From Sceloporus undulatus (taxonomy: Eukaryota; Chordata; Lepidosauria; Squamata; Phrynosomatidae), in NCBI RefSeq assembly GCF_019175285.1, contig NC_056527.1, positions 63,458,030 through 63,522,029 of the forward strand: a DNA stretch of 64,000 bases, given 5' to 3'. Positions 10,457 to 21,786 of the stretch are shown here, one piece after another. Numbering within the stretch: position 1 is the stretch's first letter; every line of letters starts with the position of its first letter. The position numbers and the translations under genes were made by a program. The notes below the pieces were generated by a model. That model did not search any database and was not told where the DNA came from. It saw only the letters and a program-made list of their open reading frames with translations.

Positions 10457-11705
10457 AAAGGTTTTTTTTATCTTGGTTGTCAGGATTAGGTTTTACCCTT
10501 CTCGTTGTCTAAAATGCAGCTGCTTTTTTGAATAAGGAACATGCACCCTTTCACCTGAAAACTTTCGCTTGGACACATTTCTCTTCAATGCCCATGTTAT
10601 ACCATCTCTGAAATATTGTGTTACCTTAAAAAGGAGCCTTTCAATGAAAATTTAACCCATGATTTATTGTAGGCAGGGACCCAAACTATCCTGCATTATG
10701 CTGAAATAGTCTTCAGTAATTCTATAAAGCTGGGAGAATACAGCCAGATTAAATAGTTCAGAGGAAAAGCCAGTCTTATCCTTGAATCGCACACTCATGC
10801 AGTTTCTCCTAACAGAAAAGTCATTAAGTTTAGCTCTGCAGATAATTTGATTTTGATTACTCTCTAGGCTGTTGTTTATACAGCACTTTTGTTCTTTCTT
10901 AAGGTCACCATATAGTCTCCAAGGCAACATCATTTTCTCTTCAGTCGTGCTGGGTGCATCTTTATGGGCAAAATGTTTCTGTAATAAAATTCATTCCATA
11001 ACATTTAAAAATAAAAGGCAAGAAGGGGAAGAAAAAGAAGAAGAATTCTGTCCTCCACTGCCTTAGACTAGTAGAGATCCCCAAACAGTGTGATTTTGTA
11101 AGTAGGAAAGAACTAGGAAGAATTTTGTAAGCTCAGGAAGGAAGCAGTGAAGAAAGACGTGTCAGCTTAACCAAGAACAAGATCAAGGAAAGAAACAACT
11201 TCTCTAAAAGTCATAGGAGAGCAATGCATGTGAACAACACTGATGACCTAGAATTTTGTCCAGCCCACATTCTGGGAAAGACTTACTCAAATCCTCAAAT
11301 TGCATCATAAATGAGATGATGAAAACTTCAGTTTAAAATAACAACGTGCATGTTGGAAATCATGAGAATGACAGAAAAGTACAATAACATCCAAAATCCA
11401 CAAAAGAGCAATATCTTTATGGGACCAACCAAAACACACAAAATACATTATGCAAGCTTTTGAAGCTTCACTGGCCTCTTCATCAGGCGAAGGTGTTAAA
11501 AATCACATAGGAGTAAGAAAAAAAAGATGATGTTAGAGTCACAGGCCAACATTTTGTCAGGATGGTATTGTTCTCAGTTAAAATGTAAAAGGGGCTATTC
11601 CTCTAGGCAGAGGCCCTTACTCCTCTTTGGAGTCTGGATCTGTCATCCATCAATCCCTGATTGATCAATGAAACCCATTTGCTTGGTCATGACCAATCAG
11701 CATGC

Positions 11706-11884
11706 AAAGGGATCTTGTCACACCTTTGCGACTGAGTTGGTAGCATGTGATTTCATAGACTTCTGTCTACTTCCTCAGATGCTCCAAACGTGCATCAGAA
11801 GAAATTGGCTGAAACCTACGAAAGCTCATGCTAAGAACATCTTTCTTTTAGTTAGTGTCAAATATGCTACAAGATCCCTTTGCA
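11706..11884. mobile_element. Foldback repeat with AGTCTACTTCCTCAGATGC loop
   Basis: Inverted arms CAAAGGGATCTTGTCACACC / CTACAAGATCCCTTTG enclose ATAGACTTCTGTCTACTTCC and CCTACGAAAGCTCATGC. The same loop sequence occurs in the elements at 57491..57639, 62088..62255 and 63494..63688. No target duplication was resolved here. Confidence 0.6.
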
Positions 11885-12033
11885 AACAACAATTAGGTAA
11901 AAGATGCCAAATGAATCTCCATGTTAAATTTTTAAATCTTTGTTGGAGGTAGACTTATCCATCCAGGCATCAGGTTCTGAGTTCAAGTATGTGTGTGCCC
12001 CTTCCATTAAACAGAAGGAAACAATTGCTTCAG

Positions 12034-12866
12034 GAGATTATCAAATGGTTCTTCAACAGTGGGATAGAAGCGGGATTGAAACTGTAATCCATGGATCTTA
12101 TTGCACTACGTTGTGACTAGGCAGTAGTTATCCTGTAGCCAATCTGTGCTTCTGCCACTGCTTTTAAAGAATGGGAAAATCCAGTGAATAGCTGTCAGTC
12201 CCGCAGTTAGCCCATTATTGAAGTATGCGCCATAAATCATTCTGGGGTAATTTCTAATGAGCGCAAGATTTCTTGCTGCTGAAGAAGCAATCCCTCTTGG
12301 CCAGAAGAAAGGGGATCTAAAGGGCTTTCCCTGCAAGGCCCCACACACCATTCTCATTGAAAGCAAGACTTAGTGCTGACAAAGTAGCCACTCATCTGGG
12401 GCAGTAAAACAGGATTTAAAAGGGCTTTCACTGCATGGACACAACCATACACCATTCCCATTGAAAGCAAGACGTCTTAGTGCTGACAAGGCAACTATTT
12501 CATCTGGGGCAGTAAAAAGGAGATGTAAAGGACTTTCACTGCACAGACACACACACACACACAGATACCATTCCCACTGAAAGCAAGACTTCTTAGTGCT
12601 AACATGGCAACCATTTCATCAGGGGCAGTAAAAATGGGATTTAAAGGGCTTTCACTGCACACACACACACACACCCCTACTGCCAAAGGCAAGACTACAC
12701 TTTACTGATTAAGTTTGGAGAGGTGATGAGTAAAGGGAAGGATAGTGCGATGAGATTCATGGGCAACCTATTATCAGTTCACAACTACGTGGTAATATGA
12801 TAAGAATCATTGCTGTTTAAAAAGCCACAGGGCCATCGGGAGGAAAGCTTTGTGCGATAATCTCCA
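12034..12866. mobile_element. Long foldback element with GGAGATTATC ends and internal minisatellite
   Basis: The left end GGAGATTATC (12034) and right end GATAATCTCC (to 12866) match the outer bases of the TAA-flanked family, and inner arms share CACTACGTTGTGACT / CACAACTACGTGG. The flanking triplets differ (TCA, ATA). The centre is a minisatellite. No transposase is seen. Confidence 0.55.
12268..12700. repeat. Minisatellite of about 105-118 bp units with embedded CA tract
   Basis: Each unit contains GAAAGCAAGACTTCTTAGTG, CATCTGGGGCAGTAAAA, AAAGGGCTTTCACTGCA and a CA-rich run. About four units are present. The CA run grows from a few bases in the left unit to about 20 bases in the two right units. 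Confidence 0.8.
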
Positions 12867-13089
12867 TAGAAAGAGTATAGTGAGGAGCAGTAGCTTGGAG
12901 GACAAAGATGTGTGCTTATCCTGCACTCTCTGAGCTAATCTGCTATTCTCAGATGCTCTTCAGTGTTGGTGTAAGATTTAACAGCATGCCCATCAGCTTC
13001 TGCACATTAAATGGAAAAAAGTATTATCTTTTATTTGCATCATGCAATAAAATATCCTGGGTCCACCCTCCTGATATTTATATTACCAC

Positions 13090-13200
13090 CCTGGAAGCCA
13101 AGATGACAAAACTGAGGCTGTTGTACTTTGGATACATCATGAGAAGACATGAATCATTGGAAAAGACAATAATAGTAGGAAAAGTGGAGGGGAAAGTGTA
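13090..13200 (+). mobile_element. LINE ORF2 C-terminal scrap
   Basis: The plus strand reads KLRLLYFGYIMRRHESLEKT, matching a motif common near the end of non-LTR polymerases (LSYFGHIMRRHDSLEKT). It is followed directly by a retroposon tail and a TAA run. Confidence 0.65.
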
Positions 13201-13237
13201 TGTACAGTGCTGTGTAAATCTACAGCACTATATAAAT

Positions 13238-13242
13238 AAAGC

Positions 13243-13283
<41 letters not shown>
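13238..13283 (+). repeat. (TAA)n microsatellite at a retroposon tail
   Basis: AAT/TAA units follow the sequence CTACAGCACTATATAAATAA, which looks like a SINE or LINE 3' end. A similar tail occurs at 42286..42360. Confidence 0.85.
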
Positions 13284-13733
13284 CTCCTCTCTCTTTCTCT
13301 TTCTGACAGGCTGCCCATTGTTAATAGCTTCATGGCAGACACATACCTACATTATTTTTGCTGTTTTCTTTTCTTTCTTTTCAGGTTGTATTGATTTATT
13401 GTTACTGTATATTGTTATAAATACTTTATACATTTTAGGAACAGCTGTGCCTGTTAAATTTGGCTTGTGCACACTGGTAACAATTTTGGTTGGGTGTTGT
13501 TGGTTTTTTTTTAAAAGAATCAAACAAAAATGGGATGAAAAGAACCTGAAGTACTTTAATAAAACACAGCTGTGGGAGAAAGCAAAACTGAAGCTGCATC
13601 AGCAGTTGTGGTCATTGTGATTCCTGTGACCTAGACTGCTATGAGGATGCGAAGAGACATTTTGTTTATTTATTTAGTAGTAGATTCCAGATTTCGATCT
13701 TCTCACTTGCAGACAATGAAATAAATCCATCCA

Positions 13734-13751
13734 TCCATTCATCCATCTATC

Positions 13752-13805
<54 letters not shown>
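13734..13805 (+). repeat. (TATC)n microsatellite ending at an assembly gap
   Basis: TCCA/TATC units run into ten N at 13806..13815. The true length is unknown because the assembly breaks inside or at the repeat. Confidence 0.9.
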
Positions 13806-13815
13806 NNNNNNNNNN
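13806..13815. other. Assembly gap (10 N)
   Basis: Ten unresolved bases at the end of the TATC microsatellite. Confidence 1.
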
Positions 13816-13907
13816 TGTCTATGGAGACTTCATAATGCAAAATTTTATACTATGATTCCACTTCAATTCCCATGGTTCCATCCTATGAAATCCTTGGGGC
13901 ATGCAAT

Positions 13908-14096
13908 TTTTGTTGTGTGCCTTCAACTCATTTCTGACCATGGCTACTCTAAGGCAAACTGATCACAGGACAAGATTTGTTCCGAGTAGGTATGCCTTTG
14001 TCTTCTTCTGAAGTTGTGACTTGCCTAAGACCACACAATGGGTTTCCATGACCATGCAGGGAGTCAAATCCTGTTCTCCAGAGCTGGCTATGCTTA
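13908..14096 (-). mobile_element. tRNA-derived SINE, minus strand
   Basis: Reads TGTTGTGTGCCTTCAACTCA, then GACAAGATTTGTTCCGA and CAAATCCTGTTCTCCAGAG, the reverse complement of the SINE at 46755..46990. It is inserted in a MITE. Confidence 0.7.
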
Positions 14097-14150
14097 GGGA
14101 GAGTAATTTAGAATTCTCGGTAAAAGAGCTCTAATGCCTCCCCAAACTAT

Positions 14151-14494
14151 GGCCCTCAACAGACCAGCCATAAAGGCTGACATTGGGGAAGAGTGGGGGT
14201 GTGGTTTCCGCACAGTGTGCACATTGACTCTGCCCCCATGCTGCCGTGATGCTGCACCCCCCATCACATGGCGGGTGGCATCACGGCGCTCTTGTGATGC
14301 TGCATCCAGATAACACAATGCCAAAGGAGTGCAGAAAAGCTGTGGCACCAGTGGCTATGGTGCCCTTTCCACGGAACAGAAAGGAGCCGCTTTTTGTGGC
14401 TCCTTTTTGCACCATGGAAAGGCCAGATTGGGGCTGTGGCATGTAGATGCCACAGCCCCGATCCAGTGCTGAAAGGAGTGGTCTGTTCCGCCTC
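14151..14494. mobile_element. GC-rich insertion with TAT target duplication
   Basis: Ends GGCCCTCAACAGACC and GGTCTGTTCCGCCTC share an inverted AACAGACC core. TAT lies at 14148..14150 and 14495..14497. The interior is GC-rich with several CpG and shares CAGATTGGGGC with the insert near 24.7-25.1 kb. It interrupts the MITE at 13826..14590. Confidence 0.6.
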
Positions 14495-15309
14495 TATGTA
14501 TCCTAGGATTCCATAGGATGCTACTATGGCAGTTAAAGTGGAAATACAGTGCTATAATTAAGTGGTGCAGTGCCTGGACTTGAGAGAAACTTACAAGGTG
14601 GAAGATATGTAAGACTAATAGCTGACTGTACAGTTAAGGGGGAGACACATTATAATTTGTAAACATATTTAAAATTAAAAATAAAGAATTAAGCAAACAT
14701 AACAAAGCAAGAATCCTAATGTCCTCTTATACAGCAGACATTTCCCTCCCGTACCATTTTTTACAGTTGGCATCTTCCACCTAGATGTTCTTTGGTGACC
14801 ATAGCAACTGTGATAACAGCTGCCCTATCAGTCACTCTTGTCTCTTTCTTTCCACACACTTCTCATCACTTAGGGAAGTAGTTATTGTGGATTAATTAAC
14901 ACAACTTCTATAAATACTAAGAACTTGTTCACAAGGTAATGTGCCGTTACTTGTTTTATGGTTTAAACTGTTTAGTGATGATGCTTCAATGATTTTTAGC
15001 ATGTTTTTAATTATTGTTGTTAGTCATCCTGAACACTAGTGTATCTTGAACACTAATAGAAAATCAGGAGACAAATATAACAACAACAACCGCAGCAGCA
15101 CTTATAATAAATAGAATAAGAATTTGTGGATTTGAATTAATCCATCAACAGATACCATGGTGTTTGGCATGGAAGGAGAATTTCTTTTCATAGTGTGAGA
15201 TGTTAGTCTTGCTGTTGTGGGATTCCTCATAGCTGATGTGAAGAAATACACAACAATTGTGCAAAGTTGGGAAGGTGTTTTGTCCTTTAATAGTCTATAA
15301 ATAGTTTTG

Positions 15310-15842
15310 CGGGCCCTCATGGTGCAGTGGTTTAAGTGGTGGTACTGCAGCCACAAGGTTGTGAGTTGGATCCCAGGGCTCCAAGGTTGGCTCAGCCTTC
15401 CATCCTTTTGTAGTTCAGTAAAATGAGTATCCAGTTTGTTGGGGGCAATTGATTTAGGAGATTAGCACATGGGGGTCTTACTGTGAATAAATCGCCATGC
15501 AGTGTCCTAAATTGTTTAAAAAGCGTGATCGGGGTTCACACGCCCGCATGCTTTTCCCGTCAGTGAATCGTGATGGACCCGTCCCCACTTGCTTCTTCCA
15601 TGACCAAAGGGTCCTTGGAGCTGCCCTTTGGTAATAATAGGATCTTCCGTTATACGCTCCATGATGCTTTAGTCACGGAAGAAGTGAGTGGGGATGTGTC
15701 TGTGATGATTCACAAATGGGAGAAGTGTGCTGGCATGCAAACCTCAAGCATGCTTTTTTAATGGTTTATGACATTTGCAAATGTACAGTAAGCCCCCCCA
15801 TGTGATAAAGTCCTTACAGATTGTGCTATTCCTAAGAGGTCC
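15310..15842 (+). mobile_element. Sauria-type SINE interrupted by a DNA element
   Basis: The tRNA-derived head (CATGGTGCAGTGGTTTAAGT) is followed by CTCAGCCTTCCATCCTTTTG and GTTGGGGGCAATTGATTTA. The tail resumes at about 15817 after a 357-bp insertion at 15457..15813. The CCTTCCATCCTT core is diagnostic of squamate Sauria SINEs, which BovB-type LINEs mobilise. Confidence 0.75.
15457..15813. mobile_element. TTA-flanked foldback element inside a Sauria SINE
   Basis: Starts GGAGATTAGCACATGGGGG and ends with the near reverse complement CCCCCCCATGTGATAAAGTCC. TTA occurs at 15454..15456 and 15814..15816. Inner arms share CCGTCCCCACTTGCTTCTTC / GAAGAAGTGAGTGGGGATG. Same family as 4297..4611. The host SINE reads through when the element is removed, which confirms insertion after the SINE. 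Confidence 0.75.
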
Positions 15843-16049
15843 ATGGGGGGGGGGGGAGAAAGTTTACTCACAGCGTTATTCACCCCATGTTATGCTATGT
15901 TTGTTGCTACTGTTGTTGTTAAAGCAATATTGAGGTGTAGGGAAGAGCTAGGGTGCTGTATCTCTGAAAACAGAGATTACAAAAGTTATTTTGGGGTTGC
16001 AACATCCAGAATCCCTCAGCCAGCACAACCAATATCTCTGTATTGACAA

Positions 16050-17435
16050 GACATCTGTAGCGAGATTGGGGTAAAGCATGGGGGTAAATCATGGTGGGGA
16101 CTGTGTGGGTGTCCTCTCAACCACACTTTCAATTTTGTAATGTCTACATAGGACTTGTATTTTTTTGTTCATTTGGTTTCTTGCCCTTCACAAACTGCAG
16201 TCTATCTGTAAAGTCCAATGCTGAGATTCATGCAGTCCTCTAGTAGTTGGACTGCGAGTCCCATCATAACTAATGATAATGATGAGGAATGCTGGGAGCT
16301 GTTGTTCAGCAACAATTGGAAGATCAGTTGATTCTCACTTCTGCAGTGCAGAGATACTTGTAAAATGGCATCTTCATTAAATAAGAGAGGTGTGCCTTCA
16401 AATCATTTCCGACGTATAACAACCTTAAAGTAAACGTATCACAGTCACAGACTCTCATGCTCAGGGAACGGCAATGGCAATGCCAAACAACTTGAAGGCA
16501 CACAACAAGAACAAATTATAAGAAAGCACTACTGTTTCCCTCAGTCCTCAGCGTGAGTCCTCTTTTACTCAACTCTACCATGCTACTATCTCCCTCTGCT
16601 GGTATAAAGATATTTATTCCAATAAATGTTATTCAATAAAATGTTTCAAGGTACCTGCATGAAGGATTGTGGTGCTGTATATTATACTACAGGGATCTAG
16701 GCAAGTCAAGTTGGTTTCTGATCAGTGCTGTAATAACTATCATGTATTATAGGTGGTAACATAATCATTATAAGAGTTCATCCTATTAGCACAGTTAGTG
16801 TCTTACCTTAATATATAATTTCCCCTGTCGACCCATGCAACATCTTTTATCTTTTACAGTGGCATTCTTGTCCAGTGTATGCAATGACAGGGACTGAAGA
16901 AAGGTGATGTTTTAATGTATGATAGAGAACTAATATCAATTGTTATACATATGAATTTTGTTGCTGTTGTTAATTCAAAAATCTGGAAGAAGAAAAAACT
17001 CTCAATCTTCTTCAGTGTTTGTGATGCAATCTTCCCTGACTGAACATTGTAGTTGGGTTTTATGGGACAATTTGTTATTCAAAATATCTGAAGGGTACCA
17101 AATTGGAGAAAGCACCTTTTAGAGTACCTTCAATGCTTTTTTAAAAACGACTGTCCTTGCTTATATCCGTAATCTTGTTTTTAAAATGAAGCCTCGGGCA
17201 GAAGGTTTCTTTCTGACTATGAATAGTGTGTATATGCCTGTCCTTCAATTTATCTATATACATTCTAAAACATACTTTTCAATTTATTTATCATTTTTGT
17301 TTGGCTTGCTTCCATTTTCTATTGCAACTCTATACAGATATGTGTACTTGTTGATTTCACTGCTTTAACTGAATTAGAATTTCTACTGACCTAAATTTTA
17401 GACTGTATTAACAGTGTTTTTCTCAATTATTTCAG
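16050..17435. other. Interval just upstream of NME8
   Basis: No coding exon seen. It includes SINE debris at about 16386..16515 (GCCTTCAAATCATTTCCGAC and ACTTGAAGGCACACAACAAG). Non-coding first exon(s) and the promoter of NME8 may lie here but could not be placed. Confidence 0.5.
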
Positions 17436-17474
17436 TTCAATATTTCTTACCTTTGTATAATTATAAGAATTAAT
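17436..17474 (+). other. NME8: NME8 5' UTR part of the first coding exon
   Basis: A good acceptor (TTTTTCTCAATTATTTCAG, ending 17435) sits 39 bp before the start codon. The first coding exon therefore probably begins at 17436 and follows a non-coding exon further upstream. Inference from splice-site context only. Confidence 0.55.
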
Positions 17475-17507
17475 ATGGCAAGCAAAAAGAAAGAGATTCA
17501 GCTACAG
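17475..17507 (+). CDS. NME8: NME8 coding exon 1
   Basis: Encodes residues 1-11 (MASKKKEIQLQ), close to the human start MASKKREVQLQ. Donor GTACAG; ends in phase 0. Only a 99-bp intron follows, the shortest in the gene. Confidence 0.92.
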
Positions 17508-19120
17508 GTACAGATCTTATCTTCTTTTCTTTTGTAACTGTTCAATGGGTCATTGGAATATCTAGCATTTGAGAACTAACAACATTCTATATTTACTTTG
17601 CTTTAGACAATAATAACCAGTCAAACACAATGGGATGACATGATGCTGAATAAAGGCCTAACAGGTACATTTCTTCTCTTTTTCCTGTTGTACACTAAAT
17701 ATTATGCACACATGCATTTGACACAGCATGTACAATGTACCCACGGAAGTAGTAGTAATGATGTGCCTTCAGGTCAACTCCTATCATACAGTTTTATCTT
17801 AGGCCTGTTACAGACAGCCAAAATAAAGCTGCTTCGAGTCACAGTGGAGTGTATGGGTGGTTCATGATCATCATCCTAAGCCATGCTCCAGTCTTAGGGC
17901 TGGAGTGTGTCTTTGGTGCGAACTTCGGACTCTTAGGATGCATGCATCATTGAAACACCATACCTCCACTGTGACTCGAAGCAGCTTTATTTTGGCTGTC
18001 TGTAACAGGCCCTTGATATTTATATGGTGGAGGTTTGAATTTATGAAAGGTCACCTTTCTCTGAGACAGAGACTGTGACTTGCTCAAGATCACCCAGTGA
18101 ATTTCCAGGGCTGAGTGGAGATTTTAGACCACCACATTGGCACTCTGCATGTACATTTCCATGCAAAGATTAAATCAATATCATATCTGGTTCTATTCTC
18201 AGCCTCAGTTGCACCAGCAACCAATCTCTGTTATGCAAGAGGGCCCTTCATTTGAAGTCTGTCATCTTGCATACCTTAAAATCAGACTGCAGAGTCTTCC
18301 ATTAATCAGTTTTCCAGAAGCTGGAGATCTCCAAAGGGTTGTAGAGTACTACAATATTCCATCAACTCCATATAACACAGAGATGGCCAAGCATCTCCAA
18401 TCACCAAAAGACAATAGGAGCATTCCCCATCTCCCATTCCATTTGCATTCCCTATGATAATTTGCAGTACATTGCCAAGGACTTCTGACTTGATATTGTT
18501 TAACCATAAGAGTAAGAAAATGTCTCTCCTGTATATAGAAATTAGCTTGTCAAAATGTGTATTATTGGAATAAACAAGAGCCGTACAGGACATGGATTCT
18601 GCAAGTCATATGCCAAACAAGTAAATTATCCAGACTTGAACTAGCTTTAGTTTGTGAAGTTTCTCCCAGAGTTTGGCACAAATGTGATTTTAAACACAAG
18701 GCCACATTGCATGCCTCTCCAATACAAAGGACTTCAGGCAGATTACGATGAGTAAATATACAGTGGGCTATTGATATTTCCTGGGGTTTGGTTCCAGCCT
18801 CTTCCCCCATGGATACCAAAATCTATGGATGCTCATGTTCCCTTAAATCAATGGTTCCCAACCTTCCTTAATGCCGCGACCCTTTAATACAGTTCCTCAT
18901 GTTGTGGTGACCGAAACCCATGAAATTATTTTCATTGCTACTTCATAACTGTAATTAAATAGGTGTTTTGCAATGGTCTTAGGCAACCCCCATGAAAGGG
19001 TCATTCGACCCCCAAAGGGGTCCCGACCCACAGGTTGGGAACCACTGCCTTAAATACAATGGTATAGTAAAATAGTGTCCCTTATATGAAATAGCAAAAT
19101 CAAGGCTTGCTTATTTGGAA

Positions 19121-19171
<51 letters not shown>

Positions 19172-21745
19172 GCTGTGGATGTTTGTGGATAAAGAATCCG
19201 TGGTTATGAAGGGCTAACTGTATATGTATAAACAGCAGCTTAAATACAGATTATAATAGTAACCCATACAGCCTAAAGCAGCATAAAAAAAGCAAAAGCA
19301 AAACTCACCTAGAATGAAACATATTGAGTTAAAAACCAAAGGGCTTAGGCTACTTGTGTTACTTAAAAGACTTGGGTGAACAAATTGGTCTTTGGTTGAT
19401 GTCAAAAAAATCTGCAATGACAGTACAGTATCAGGTGAGATGGACCTCACTGGGAAGGCTGTACCTTATCATGGGTGCTGGCCCCACCATTAAAATTAAT
19501 TAATTAATTAATTAATTATACATACCCCGCTCTTCAGCCAAAAGGCTACCAGAGCGGCTTACCAATTGTTAATTAGACATTTCCCTGCCCTCAGGCTTAC
19601 AATCTAAAAAGACAAGACACAAAAGGAGAAGGGAATGGCAGTGGGGAAGGGGAATAAGTCCAGCAGATCTTTTCTCCCTCGGAGGCCTGGACTATTAGTC
19701 AGAATGAAGCAAATACCTCAAGCAGCAGATGTTGGGGATAATGGTGGCAACCATATATGACCTGCATTTCCAGCACAGTAAGATTCAGTCTAGTCCAGAC
19801 TGCTTCTCTGTGTGGAATGACAAGGGGGATCATGATCCTTTGCTACAAGCAGTAACCTGTTTTGATCTGGGCTTGCCGAAGAAGGGGGGTGGGGATGATT
19901 TCACCCATTTGAAAATGTGTATTCCATTTAGAGATGTGATTTTTCAGTGGTAGACGTCTATCAAGGTTGGTGCGGACCTTGCAAAGCAATGGTGAACTTA
20001 TTCAGAAAACTTAAAAATGAATTTGGTGAAGACAATCTTCTACATTTTGCTGTGGTGAGGATCTAATCATCAAGACTTCTAATGCCAGCCATCTGGGGGA
20101 AGTACATTTTTTAAAATAACTTTTAATTTACTAAAACTGCAGCCCTTCTTTCACCTATCTCAGTTGGTAGATTGTCACATATTAACTGTTGCTGCTTGGC
20201 CTTCATACAGGATGGGACAATTTATTCTCCCAGAGTGACTTTTTTGGTGCAGAAGCAAACAAAAGATGAACTGCAAAGTAGGCATTCTATGACACTGTGT
20301 TCATGACTCCAGCCATTTCACATGTATAGACGTTTACTCCAGACTGAAAATGGCCAGGACAAAAACTATCCATGTAAACTGATTACTTTTCACCATTGTA
20401 GCACTTTTGGGGAGCCCTACTGGGGTGACATACTGGAACAAAAATAATACTTTGGACATCTGTATGTTGGGGAAAGGGGTAATGGAGAATTTTCAGAGGG
20501 TTAAAGACATAAAATAATAAATCCTGCCACTATGTTGCCACAAACCCTTTCCCTACTGCTAAACTCAAGTATAGTGGTTTCAGAAATACACCCAAACACA
20601 CTCAAATGTTGTTGTTCTTACATGCATGAGAGTAATTCTAAAGGAGAGGAAGAGAGGAAAAATAGCACACGAACTCTATCTACCCATACACCAAAGCAAA
20701 AATCTGAAATTGTTTTCCCTTTCATACCCACAACTGAGATTTCCCAGAAAATGTTTTGACTCATCACAATCTAGAAAACATGACTTAGAGTTTACTGGAT
20801 ATTTACAAATTGTTTTTCGTCTCAGGAATTGGCTGGAGAAATTGGTATCTAACCACACAGTGCTTGGGATAAACACATGCCATTTATTTTAAGCCCTATA
20901 TAATATTGGTTTTATCTGCTCTTCTTTTTTATCTTATTGATTTGGGTGTTTTGTTTTGCTTTTTTAAAAAGGGTTCGTTACAGTGGTATAGTTATTTTTA
21001 GCATCCTTGAGTGATCTCTGTAAAAATGAGGGATATCTTTTGAAATAATAATGAAGTACTTCCCAGGATAATCATGCAAAGCCTCCCCAAAATTGTGATG
21101 CTAACTACATGTAATGTTTAAATGCCTAGCTACTATTCATGGCAGGGATTTTTTAAAATAGTACGGACCTGGGGAGGAAAGTGACATCCGTGACTATTGT
21201 AGTTAACTCTAAGCAGGACAGCCTTTATGACTTCAAAATTTGAACTGATCGAAATGCTCAGATCTTTGTTGGTATTAAATAGTCAGAAACTATTTATATA
21301 ATTCAGTAGTGGCTATCCAGTTCAATGTAAAGTGGCTATCCAGTTCACTGTAATTCGGTAGTGGCTATCCAGTTCAACGTAAAGTGAAAAAGGACAGTGT
21401 TACATTCTGAAAACTGTAACAGTGACAAAATATACTATTGGAGTGGCCTTAATACTCTAACTGTAGCTGGATACTTTTTAAAATAATTGCCAAGCTATGG
21501 TCTTGCATGTATTTGGAAAAAAATGCTTATTTTTCTGCATGTCCTTCATTGAAGGCAGAAGCTGAGAGTATTGTGACTCTGCTTCCATTTAAAGACAAGT
21601 GTGAACCTGCTTTTGTCTTCTGTCTGGTAAGTACTTGATTTTTGTTTGGTCTCTTTGCTAATTTGAAATCAATTTTGGCTTGAAAACATAAAATGTTATA
21701 CAGTTTTAACTGGATTGTTTTTAATTGTTTTTAAAGTGTTGTTTT

Positions 21746-21786
<41 letters not shown>

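Larger units (their letters stand above)
13826..14590. mobile_element. Foldback MITE split by a SINE and a GC-rich element
   Basis: The left arm (CCATGGTTCCATCCTATGAA) at about 13830..13905 and right arm (CCTAGGATTCCATAGGATGC) at about 14498..14590 belong to the 6634..6850 family. Between them lie a minus-strand SINE (about 13908..14096), a short middle piece of the same MITE and a GC-rich insertion (14151..14494). Confidence 0.6.
18761..19220. mobile_element. TA-flanked MITE (CAGT...CCATGGATACC type) carrying a SPIN-like insertion
   Basis: Begins CAGTGGGCTATTGATATT after TA (18759..18760) and ends GGGCTAACTG before TA (19221..19222). Shared blocks include TGGGGTTTGGTTCCA and a TA microsatellite in the middle. 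Relatives are at 22335..22495, 27709..28041, 33650..33896, 43596..43825 and 60564..60748. TA target duplication suggests Tc1/mariner (Tigger-like). Confidence 0.75.

Noticed and set aside
12106-12692. Overlapping minus-strand frames with Cys/Val repeats (CVCVC)
   Set aside because: They are translations of the CA tract and minisatellite units.
17186-17368. Hydrophobic 60-codon frame just upstream of NME8
   Set aside because: No splice or homology support; the composition is AT-rich intergenic.
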